Of a DNA stretch of 29,988 nucleotides, positions 7,007 to 13,889 are shown piece after piece. Source of the stretch: Victivallales bacterium (GTDB lineage: Bacteria; Verrucomicrobiota; Lentisphaeria; Victivallales; UBA1829); contig JAEEQO010000008.1 in the NCBI GenBank assembly GCA_016285335.1, forward strand, positions 1 to 29,988. Direction: 5' to 3'. Under the pieces are notes generated by a model that made no database searches, had not been told where the DNA came from, and worked only from the letters and a program-made list of their open reading frames with translations. Position numbers and translations under genes: made by a program. Every line of letters begins with the position of its first letter. The first letter of the stretch is position 1.

Positions 7007-8971
7007 ATGAGCAACAGCACATTTTATGTAACGACCCCGATTTACTACGTCAATGACAAGCCGCACATCGGCCACGCATACACGACCGTCCTCGCCGACG
7101 TCCTGGCCCGCTACCACCGCGCCGCCGGCGACGACGTCTGGTTCCTGACCGGCACCGACGAACACGGCCAGAAAGTCCAGAAAGCCGCCGAGAAGAACGG
7201 CATGACTCCGATCGAGCAGTGCAACAGCACGGTCGTCCGGTTCCAGGAGCTCTGGAAACGCCTCGGCATCACGAACGACGACTTCATCCGCACGACCGAG
7301 GAACGCCACTGGAAGATCGTCCAGGCGATCATGCAGGACCTCTACGACCGCGACCTCATCTACAAGGCGGAATACAAGGGCTACTACTGCGTCGCCTGCG
7401 AACGCTTCTTCACGGAGAAGGACCTGGTCGACGGCAAGCTCTGCCCGGACTGCCAGCGCGAAGTCGACACCATCGTCGAAAGCAATTATTTCTTCCGCAT
7501 GAGCAAATACCAGGACTGGCTGATCCAGTACATCACCGAGCACCCGGACTTCATTCAGCCCGCGTTCCGCGCCAACGAGACGCTCGGATTCCTCCGCAAG
7601 CCGCTGGAAGACCTCTGCATCTCGCGTCCGAAGTCCCGCCTGTCCTGGGGCATCGAGCTCCCGTTCGACAAAGACTACGTGTGCTACGTGTGGTTCGATG
7701 CGCTCATCAACTACATTTCCGCCATCGGCTACGGCGTGGACCAGGCGCGGTTCGAACGCTACTGGACCAGCTGCATGCATCTGATCGGAAAGGACATCCT
7801 CACCACGCACAGCGTGTACTGGCCCACCATGCTTCACGCCATCGGGCTGCCGATGCCGAAGACCATCTTCGCGCACGGCTGGTGGCTCACCGGCAGCCGC
7901 AAGATGAGCAAGTCGCTCGGCAATGTGGTGAACCCGATGGACATGGCGGACAAGTACGGCGTGGACGCGTTCCGCTACTTCCTGCTCGCCGCCATGACGC
8001 CCGGCAACGACGCCTCGTTCACCGAGGAGGACTTCCTCCAGCGGTTCAACACCGACCTCGCGAATGACCTCGGCAACCTGCTTTCGCGCGTAGTGAAGCT
8101 CTCCATCAAGAATTTCGGCGGCACGCTTCCCCCGCCGCCTCCCTTCCAGCCGCTCGAAATAGAACTGCTCTCCAAGGCCGGACTTGCCATCAAGCAGCTC
8201 GAAGTCGAGCTCAACTCCATGAAGCTCGACCGCGGAATCGCGGCTGTGATGAACGTGGTCCGCGAGGCCAACAAGTTCCTGGAGCGCACCGCCCCGTGGA
8301 CGCTCGCGAAGGAAGGCAAGACCGACCGCCTCGCCGCCGTGCTGTATGCCGCGGCCCAGACGCTTGAGATCGTGTCCGGCCTGCTCTTCCCGATCATGCC
8401 CGAAAAGATGACGCTGCTGCGCCGGTCTCTCGGCCTTTCCGAGGAAGAGATCACGCGGACCGATTTCAAGTCGCTCTTCGAATTCGCCAGCAGCAACACG
8501 AAGCGCACCATGGTCGACATGCCCCCGCTTTTCCCGCGCATCGTGGTCGAAAAGCCCGAAGAAGCCGCTCCCGCGAAGCCGGAGAAACAGAAAAAGCAGG
8601 AAGTCAAGGCGTCGAAGACGAAGGACGTTGTCGTGCCGGAAGGCATGGTCACCGTCGAACAGTTCTTCAAGACGCAGCTCCGCACCGCGAAGGTCCTGGA
8701 AGCCGAACGTATCGAAGGCAAGACGCGCCTGCTCCACCTGAAGATCGACCTCGGAAACGGCGACATCCGTTCGCTCGTGGCGGGCATCGCCCAGCAGTAC
8801 GCGCCGGAAGACGTGGTCGGCAAGACCATCGTCGTGGTCGCGAACCTCATGCCCGCGAAGATCGCCGGATTCGAGTCCTGCGGCATGCTCCTCGCCGCCA
8901 AGAGCGAAAACAGCCTGAAACTCGTCACCGTGGACGGCGACGGCTGCGAGCCCGGCCTTACAGTCGGCTAA
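7007..8971 (+). CDS. metG: Methionyl-tRNA synthetase
   Basis: A class I aminoacyl-tRNA synthetase that charges initiator and elongator tRNA-Met. The HIGH-type motif PHIGH lies at about residues 19-23 and KMSKS near 299-303. A zinc knuckle (CVAC, then CPDC) sits in the connective region at about 125-150. The C-terminal 105 residues, after a Lys/Glu/Pro-rich linker, form the OB-fold tRNA-binding and dimerisation domain (GMVTVEQFF to the end). The total of 654 residues fits a MetRS with that appended domain. AAAGGA at 6993-6998 is eight bases before the ATG at 7007 and only two from the ATG at 7001, so the second start is preferred. It is co-directional with proS. The stop is followed almost at once by the hairpin cluster at 8974-9110. 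Confidence 0.97.
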   Translation: MSNSTFYVTTPIYYVNDKPHIGHAYTTVLADVLARYHRAAGDDVWFLTGTDEHGQKVQKAAEKNGMTPIEQCNSTVVRFQELWKRLGITNDDFIRTTEERHWKIVQAIMQDLYDRDLIYKAEYKGYYCVACERFFTEKDLVDGKLCPDCQREVDTIVESNYFFRMSKYQDWLIQYITEHPDFIQPAFRANETLGFLRKPLEDLCISRPKSRLSWGIELPFDKDYVCYVWFDALINYISAIGYGVDQARFERYWTSCMHLIGKDILTTHSVYWPTMLHAIGLPMPKTIFAHGWWLTGSRKMSKSLGNVVNPMDMADKYGVDAFRYFLLAAMTPGNDASFTEEDFLQRFNTDLANDLGNLLSRVVKLSIKNFGGTLPPPPPFQPLEIELLSKAGLAIKQLEVELNSMKLDRGIAAVMNVVREANKFLERTAPWTLAKEGKTDRLAAVLYAAAQTLEIVSGLLFPIMPEKMTLLRRSLGLSEEEITRTDFKSLFEFASSNTKRTMVDMPPLFPRIVVEKPEEAAPAKPEKQKKQEVKASKTKDVVVPEGMVTVEQFFKTQLRTAKVLEAERIEGKTRLLHLKIDLGNGDIRSLVAGIAQQYAPEDVVGKTIVVVANLMPAKIAGFESCGMLLAAKSENSLKLVTVDGDGCEPGLTVG

Positions 8972-8973
8972 CC

Positions 8974-9110
8974 AGGCGGAGCCTGCACTGTCGCAGCGCC
9001 CGGCTCCGCTCGGGCACAAGGGCAACCCCTTGCCTAATACAGTGCCCGGATACGGCCCTTGACTGTGGCCGCATCCGGGACCGCTTGCCCGCCCGCGCAT
9101 TTTTCGCGGG
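8974..9110. repeat. Dense cluster of inverted repeats / multi-hairpin block
   Basis: Starting three bases after the metG stop there are six stems. AGGC/GCCT is at 8974-8984. GCACTGT (8985-8991) with ACAGTGC (9039-9045) encloses two arms: GCCCG/CGGGC (8998-9015) and CAAGGG/CCCTTG (9017-9032). CCCGGAT/ATCCGGG with inner CGGCC/GGCCG is at 9045-9079, and CCCGCG/CGCGGG at 9092-9110. An alternative pairing, CGGAGCC (8977-8983) with GGCTCCG (9002-9008), excludes the three-way junction. No open frame of interest overlaps it. It could be a dispersed palindromic repeat, a structured RNA or an mRNA-stabilising 3' end. I do not recognise it as any known RNA family. Confidence 0.6.
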
Positions 9111-9152
9111 GAAAACGAATCGGATCGACAGCCCCGTGTTTTGACACGCCGT

Positions 9153-9189
9153 CATTCGAGCGAAATCGCCGGAATGTCTATCTTTTTTT
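9153..9189 (+). terminator. Probable intrinsic terminator of proS-metG
   Basis: CATTC (9153-9157) pairs with GAATG (9172-9176) and GCG with CGC inside, around an AAAT loop. A T-rich run begins at 9181 (TCTTTTTTTG) and continues with T-rich sequence to about 9230. The 2-by-2 internal mismatch and the gap before the T run lower certainty. Confidence 0.4.
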
Positions 9190-9570
9190 GATTTTTTTTC
9201 GTTTTTCGGCTTTCTTTTTTTAAAAACGGGGTTATGTTTACGGTTAGGGTTTTTGCCATTCGGCAGGAACGTTCACATATCACTTTTTGGAATCTGCTGT
9301 GAAAAACGGGGCTGCGCTCCGAAAAAGCGCCGCCTGAATTGACCGCGTTTCGCGGATCGACTGGGTAATATGAGCTGGAGTTTGGACAAACCGGAACTGG
9401 CGGGAAGCCGGGACGCATCATTGGCGCTCCGGCGGCGCCGCTGCCGCATTTGATACCGGACGCCGGACGGCCATGCCGTTCCGGGCCGGGTTCCTTTTCC
9501 TCATGTTTCCCGCCTCGATTTGTGCGCGGGCGATCTTCGTTTCCGCAGCTTTGCAGAAACGTTGTGGTTC
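9190..9570 (+). other. Gene-free structured region before the cyclo-ligase gene
   Basis: No credible coding frame on either strand. A T-rich stretch (9181-9230) leads into a GC-rich part with several small hairpins: CGGGGC/GCTCCG at 9307-9321, CCGCG/CGCGG at 9343-9355, and CCGGA-CGGC with GCCG-T-TCCGG at about 9465-9485. Together with the weak promoter at 9253-9281 this may be a long leader or a small RNA gene. 6S RNA lies upstream of the same cyclo-ligase gene (ygfA) in proteobacteria, but I cannot align the 6S core here. Confidence 0.3.
9253..9281 (+). promoter_or_regulatory. Weak promoter candidate
   Basis: TTGCCA at 9253-9258, 17 bases, then CATATC at 9276-9281. The -35 is good and the -10 poor. 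It is the only reasonable candidate I see for the cyclo-ligase/RNase Y operon, and it would give a leader of roughly 280 bases. Confidence 0.25.
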
Positions 9571-10230
9571 ATGTACGACGAACAGACAGCCGATCATGCC
9601 GGGCCGTCCGGCGGAACGCCTTTCGGGGCGTCCGCGGAAGCCGTGTCCGTGCGTGACCTGAAACGGGCCATCCGGCGCGAGAAGATCGCGCTGCGCCGCG
9701 CCATGTCCGCGGAGCTCCGCTCCAAGGCCGACGGGGCGATCAACCGGAGGCTCCTGGAAATCGTCCGGACGGAAAAGCCGTCCGGGCTCGTCGCGTATGT
9801 CAGCGACGGCACGGAACCCGATCTTGCACCGGTCCTGCAATACGCGCTTCAGGCGGGCATCACGCTCTGTCTGCCGCGCTTTGAACAGGACGGTTCCTAT
9901 TCCATCGTGACGGTGCGTTCCCTGGACTTTCCGGCGTCCCACTGGGGCATCCCGGAACCGTCCGCCGATGCCCCCGCGGCCCCTTCCGGGCTGCTTGCGG
10001 AAGCCCTGTGGCTGGTACCCGGCGTGGCATTCGATCCCGCCTGCCGCCGTCTCGGACGCGGCAAGGGCGTGTATGACCGTCTGCTTGCCCGGGGGACCGG
10101 AAAAACCATCGGTATCTTTTATGAACTCCAAAGATGCGAAGCGCTTCCCCACGAGCCCGCGGATCAGCCCGTCGGACGCGTCGTGACGGAATCCGGCGTC
10201 TTTGGCTGTACAAACAATGTCAGGAGTTAG
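9571..10230 (+). CDS. 5-formyltetrahydrofolate cyclo-ligase
   Basis: This enzyme converts 5-formyl-THF to 5,10-methenyl-THF using ATP, returning the storage form of folate to one-carbon metabolism. The C-terminal signature LVPGVAFDPACRRLGRGKG followed by VYDRLL is characteristic of the family, as is the N-terminal basic helix KRAIRREKIALRRAMS. The start is uncertain. The ATG at 9571 gives 219 residues but has no clear Shine-Dalgarno; a GTG around 9643 would trim the unusual polar N-terminus to the usual family length near 195. It is the first gene of a compact operon, since RNase Y starts six bases after its stop. Codon use matches neighbours. Confidence 0.88.
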   Translation: MYDEQTADHAGPSGGTPFGASAEAVSVRDLKRAIRREKIALRRAMSAELRSKADGAINRRLLEIVRTEKPSGLVAYVSDGTEPDLAPVLQYALQAGITLCLPRFEQDGSYSIVTVRSLDFPASHWGIPEPSADAPAAPSGLLAEALWLVPGVAFDPACRRLGRGKGVYDRLLARGTGKTIGIFYELQRCEALPHEPADQPVGRVVTESGVFGCTNNVRS

Positions 10231-10235
10231 TTCCC

Positions 10236-11846
10236 ATGTTATCCAATGTCATCGTCATCGCCGCCCTCGCATGGACGGATTATCTGGAAATGATCGGCGG
10301 CTGTATTATCGGCATCGCCATCGTGGAGATCATCGTCGCCATCCTTTCCAAGCACGGCAAGACCAAAGCCACCCGCGAAGTCGCGAAACTGAAGGAGGAC
10401 GCCGAGCGCGAAGCATCCCAGATCCTCCGCGAAGCACGCGTCACCGCGAAGAGCGACGCCCTCAAGATCAAAGACGACGCTCTCAAGATCAAAGACGAGG
10501 TCGAAAACGAGATCAAGGAACGCCGCCGCGAGATCACCCAGCAGGAAAAACGCCTCGCGCAGAAAGAGGAAAACCTCGACCGCAAGAACGATTCCCTCGA
10601 TGCGAAGATCAAGAACGCCGAGCGCAGGGAAGCCGAACTCGTGCAGCAGCGCGAACGCCTCGTCGCCAAGGAAGAGGAGCTTAAAGCCACCATCGACCGC
10701 CAGATCACCGAGCTGGAACGCATCGCCGGACTTGACCGCGAGACCGCCCGCGGCATGATTCTCGACAAGCTCAAAGGCGAGGTCGAAAACGAATCCGGCC
10801 TCCTCATCCGCAACATCGTCGAGGACGCCCGCCAGCGCGCCGAACGCGAATCCCAGCAGCTCCTCGCCTACGCCATCCAGCGCTATGCCGGCGACTGCAC
10901 CTACGAGCGCACCACCGCCACCATCCCGCTCCCCAACGACGAGATGAAGGGCCGCATCATCGGACGCGAAGGCCGCAACATCCGCGCGCTTGAGGCCGCC
11001 ACCGGCGTGAACATCCTCATCGACGACACCCCGGAAGCCGTCGTCATCAGCTGTTTCGACCCCGTCCGCAAGGAGGTCGCCCGCCGCATGATGGAAAAAC
11101 TCATCGGCGACGGCCGCATCCATCCGACCCGCATCGAGGAGCTCGTGAAGAAGATGCGCAAGGAGGTCGACGAGGAAATCTTCAGCGCGGGCGAACAGGC
11201 CGTGCTCGACTGCGGGCTTCAGGGCGTCCCGAAGCCGCTCATCACCCTCATCGGCACGCTCCAGTTCCGCTACAGCTTCTCCCAGAACGTGCTCAAACAC
11301 TGCATTGAAACCTCTGCGTTCATGGGCGCGATCGCCGCCGAACTCGGCCTCGACGAACAGCGCGCGCGCCGCATCGGCCTCTTCCACGACATCGGCAAGG
11401 CCGTCGATCACGAGATTGAGGGCACGCACGCCCAGATCGGAGCCGACCTGCTCCGCAAGTACGGCGAGAACAAGGATGTGGTCAACGCCGTCGCCGCCCA
11501 CCACGGCGAAGTCGAGGCGACCAGCATCTACGCCATCCTCGCCAACGCCTGCGACGCCCTCAGCGCGTCGCGTCCCGGCGCCCGCAGCGAGACCACCGAA
11601 CTCTACCTCAAACGCCTCGAACAGCTCGAAGCCATCGCGAAGGATTTCCCCGGCGTCGACACCTGCTACGCGCTTCAGGCCGGCCGCGAGGTCCGTGTGG
11701 TCGTCGAGCCCGAAAAAATCAACGAGGCGCAGGCGCAGGTCATCGCACGCGACATCTGCAACCGCATCGAGAAGGAAATGACGTACCCCGGACAGATCAA
11801 GGTCACCATCATCCGCGAGACGCGGTCCGTGGAATACGCCAAATAA
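10236..11846 (+). CDS. rny: Ribonuclease Y
   Basis: A membrane-anchored endoribonuclease that starts mRNA decay. The 536 residues follow the family plan. One N-terminal membrane helix covers about residues 2-33. A long Lys/Glu/Arg-rich coiled coil runs to about 195. The KH domain has GRIIGREGRN near 239 and a following DDTPEAVVIS. The HD domain has HCIETSAF near 355 and LFHDIGK near 383 (metal-binding His-Asp), and the family's conserved C-terminal tail closes it. The start at 10236 follows AGGAG at 10221-10225. The larger upstream frame overlaps the cyclo-ligase gene and lacks a start of its own. It is the second gene of the operon and a 6-base gap leads to the HD gene. All motifs are present. 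Confidence 0.97.
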   Translation: MLSNVIVIAALAWTDYLEMIGGCIIGIAIVEIIVAILSKHGKTKATREVAKLKEDAEREASQILREARVTAKSDALKIKDDALKIKDEVENEIKERRREITQQEKRLAQKEENLDRKNDSLDAKIKNAERREAELVQQRERLVAKEEELKATIDRQITELERIAGLDRETARGMILDKLKGEVENESGLLIRNIVEDARQRAERESQQLLAYAIQRYAGDCTYERTTATIPLPNDEMKGRIIGREGRNIRALEAATGVNILIDDTPEAVVISCFDPVRKEVARRMMEKLIGDGRIHPTRIEELVKKMRKEVDEEIFSAGEQAVLDCGLQGVPKPLITLIGTLQFRYSFSQNVLKHCIETSAFMGAIAAELGLDEQRARRIGLFHDIGKAVDHEIEGTHAQIGADLLRKYGENKDVVNAVAAHHGEVEATSIYAILANACDALSASRPGARSETTELYLKRLEQLEAIAKDFPGVDTCYALQAGREVRVVVEPEKINEAQAQVIARDICNRIEKEMTYPGQIKVTIIRETRSVEYAK

Positions 11847-11852
11847 CGCATC

Positions 11853-12635
11853 ATGGACATCTTCGAACACGCACGCGCTGATTTCGACCGTCATGTCGCG
11901 CATTTCCGCGGCCCGGATGGCTCGCTCCCGTTCGCGCTTGAAGCCAAGTTCAACCACACCGGCGAAGTCTGCGAGATCACGGAGAAGATCGTGGCAGGTG
12001 AAGCCGGGTTTTCGCCCCGCGACACGCTCGTCTTCCGCCTCTGCGCCCTCTTCCACGATATTTCCCGGTTCGAGCAGTACGACAAGTTCAAAACGTTCCT
12101 CGACCGCCATTCGTTCGACCATGGCGACCGCAGCGCCGCCCTGATCGGCGAACTCAACCTCGTGCCGGAACTGCCCGCGGAGGACCGCGCCTGCATCGTC
12201 GATGCCGTCCGCGTGCACAACAAGTTCGCGATCCCCGCGGACTTCCCCGCCGCGCACCTTGCCGCCGCGAAAATGGTACGCGACGCCGACAAGCTCGCCA
12301 TCCTGCGCCTCATCATCCGGTTCTTTTCCGGCGACATCTCCGACCCGACGATCCGGCTGGACCTCGAGGATACGCCCGGCTGGACGCCGTCCATCCTTGA
12401 AACCGCGCTGAGCGGCAAATGCGTGGTCTACACCGACTTGAAGAACATCAACGACTTCAAGATCGGCCTTTTCGCGTGGTCCGGCGACCTCAATTATTCC
12501 GCGTCCGCCGCGCTTGCGTTGGACGAGGACCTGTTCGGACGCCTCCGCGCGTTGCTTCCTGCGTCCGCGGACATTGACCGCCTGCTGGAATCCGCCCGCG
12601 CCCGCCTCGAGAAACTCCGCGCCATGGAGGCTTGA
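11853..12635 (+). CDS. HD-domain phosphohydrolase
   Basis: A 260-aa cytoplasmic protein with the HD-superfamily metal-binding pattern. An early His sits in FNHTGEV (about residue 35), the HD pair in ALFHDISRFEQY (about 68-70), and the last Asp in MVRDADKLAIL (near 145). Such proteins hydrolyse phosphomonoesters or phosphodiesters, often of nucleotides, but the substrate is not evident. It is a single-domain protein with no receiver, PAS or RelA parts, and about 90 residues follow the HD core. It starts seven bases after the RNase Y stop. The GGAGG of the oppF-like gene lies within its last codons, so the two are probably translationally coupled. A role in nucleotide turnover linked to RNA decay is possible but unproven. 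Confidence 0.85.
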   Translation: MDIFEHARADFDRHVAHFRGPDGSLPFALEAKFNHTGEVCEITEKIVAGEAGFSPRDTLVFRLCALFHDISRFEQYDKFKTFLDRHSFDHGDRSAALIGELNLVPELPAEDRACIVDAVRVHNKFAIPADFPAAHLAAAKMVRDADKLAILRLIIRFFSGDISDPTIRLDLEDTPGWTPSILETALSGKCVVYTDLKNINDFKIGLFAWSGDLNYSASAALALDEDLFGRLRALLPASADIDRLLESARARLEKLRAMEA

Positions 12636-12640
12636 CCGAT

Positions 12641-13624
12641 ATGCCGCTCCTGACCGCCTCCCACCTCAAAAAGTTCTATCCCGTCGCCCGCGGATTCTTC
12701 GCGAAACCGGATTACGTCCGTGCGGTCGACGACGTGTCGTTCACGCTCGAACAGGGCGAAACGCTCGGTCTGGTCGGCGAATCCGGCTGCGGCAAATCCA
12801 CGCTCGCGCGCCTGCTGCTCCGTCTGGAGGACCCCACCGAAGGCTCCATCAACCTCGACGGCGTGGAAATGACCGAGGTGCGCGGCGAGACGCTGCGGAA
12901 GATGCGCGGGAAGTTCCAGATGATCTTCCAGGACCCCTACGGCTCGCTGAACCCGCGCATGAGCATCTTCTCCATCCTGGAGGAGGCGCTGAAGCTTCAT
13001 ACGACGCTCGACGCCGCCGGACGCGACAAACGCATCCGCGAGCTCCTGAAGCTCGTCGGCCTCAACCCCGACTATGCCATGCGCCATCCGCACCAGTTCA
13101 GCGGCGGCCAGCGCCAGCGCATCGGCATCGCCCGCGCCCTGGCCGTCAATCCGTCGTTCATCATCGCCGACGAACCCGTCTCCGCGCTCGACGTCAGCGT
13201 TCAGGCGCAGATCGTGAACCTGCTGCAGGACATCCAGAAGCAGACCGGTGTGGCGTTCCTTTTCATCGCGCACGACCTGGCCGTCGTGGAACACATCTGC
13301 CACCGCATCATGGTCATGTATCTCGGGCGCATCATGGAGATCGGACCGTCGACGGAACTCTGTTCCAATCCGCTCCATCCGTATTCGTTCGCCCTGCTTT
13401 CCAGTGTCCCGCAGATCGACCAGTCGCGCCGCATGGAACGCATCATTTTAAAAGGCGATGTGCCGTCCCCGCTGAACCCGCCGTCCGGATGCCGGTTCCA
13501 CACGCGCTGCCCGTTCGCGCAGCCGCGCTGCGCCACCGAAATCCCGGAACTTCAGGAGGTCTCGCCGGGCCGTTTCTGCGCCTGCCACACCCCCGGCGTC
13601 TTTCAGAAGAAGCCCGCCGTTTGA
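12641..13624 (+). CDS. Oligopeptide ABC transporter ATP-binding protein (OppF/DppF type)
   Basis: An ABC ATPase energising peptide (or nickel/sugar-peptide) import at the inner face of the membrane. It has Walker A GESGCGKS (about residues 46-53), Q-loop [12 protein letters not shown], signature [14 protein letters not shown] (about 152-165), Walker B SFIIADEP and the H-loop IAHDL. The C-terminal oligopeptide-transporter extension contains four cysteines ([15 protein letters not shown] and CACH), typical of the OppD/OppF subfamily. The 327 residues are normal. The ATG at 12641 has GGAGG ten bases upstream; the TTG at 12632 lies too close to it. Neither the partner OppD nor permeases are adjacent. 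The only permease in the window, at 16907-18226, is in another operon on the other strand. It is the last gene before the terminator at 13665. Confidence 0.93.
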   Translation: MPLLTASHLKKFYPVARGFFAKPDYVRAVDDVSFTLEQGETLGLVGESGCGKSTLARLLLRLEDPTEGSINLDGVEMTEVRGETLRKMRGKFQMIFQDPYGSLNPRMSIFSILEEALKLHTTLDAAGRDKRIRELLKLVGLNPDYAMRHPHQFSGGQRQRIGIARALAVNPSFIIADEPVSALDVSVQAQIVNLLQDIQKQTGVAFLFIAHDLAVVEHICHRIMVMYLGRIMEIGPSTELCSNPLHPYSFALLSSVPQIDQSRRMERIILKGDVPSPLNPPSGCRFHTRCPFAQPRCATEIPELQEVSPGRFCACHTPGVFQKKPAV

Positions 13625-13685
13625 CGGATTGCAGATCGTTGCAATTCAAATGATTGACGGATTGACGGAATGATTTGACGGATTG
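13621..13685 (+). repeat. Short direct repeats of TTGACGGATTG
   Basis: TTGACGGATTG occurs exactly at 13621-13631, 13654-13664 and 13675-13685, and with one mismatch at 13662-13672. The first copy includes the stop codon of the oppF-like gene and the last lies inside the terminator stem. It looks like local duplication that helped build the terminator. Confidence 0.6.
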
Positions 13686-13702
13686 TCCGTCATTCCGTTT
13701 TT
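13665..13702 (+). terminator. Intrinsic terminator of the cyclo-ligase/rny/HD/oppF operon
   Basis: ACGGAAT (13665-13671) pairs with ATTCCGT (13692-13698), and GACGGA (13677-13682) with TCCGTC (13686-13691) around a TTG loop. A five-base bulge lies on one side. TTTTT (13698-13702) follows directly. Thirteen paired bases plus a T run is good evidence. Confidence 0.75.
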
Positions 13703-13864
13703 GAAGGTCTGCCCAGACGTCCACCGAGGTCATTCCTGATTCCGCAGTTTCTCATCGACAAAATAGTCGATGCCGGCGAAAGCCTTCCAATGATTTGATG
13801 AAACTTCGTCTTCCCGGACAGGGATTATTTGCAGACTTTTCTTTCGTATTCTTCGTAGAGTTAT

Positions 13865-13889
13865 GAGGAGACCTCCGTCTCCCCTTTTC
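13865..13889 (+). terminator. Possible second terminator hairpin
   Basis: GAGGAGAC (13865-13872) pairs with GTCTCCCC (13877-13884; one mismatch, on the plus strand A against C) around CTCC, and TTTTCT follows. It faces plus-strand transcripts coming from the oppF side and touches the stop codon of the opposing glycosidase gene. On the minus strand the hairpin is followed by no T run. Confidence 0.3.

Noticed and set aside
8985..9045. Cloverleaf-like fold suggesting a tRNA
   Set aside because: Only two arms, 61 bases, no anticodon arm of correct shape and no TTCRANY T-loop.
5207..9100. Very long minus-strand open frame (about 1300 codons) opposite proS and metG
   Set aside because: It mirrors the codon structure of two certain genes, has His/Arg/Gly-rich nonsense composition and no domain signature. 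Long antisense frames are common in GC-rich coding DNA.
10239..12257. Long minus-strand open frame opposite rny and the HD gene
   Set aside because: Antisense shadow of well-defined genes; repetitive Asp/Glu/Gly/Val composition with no recognisable fold.
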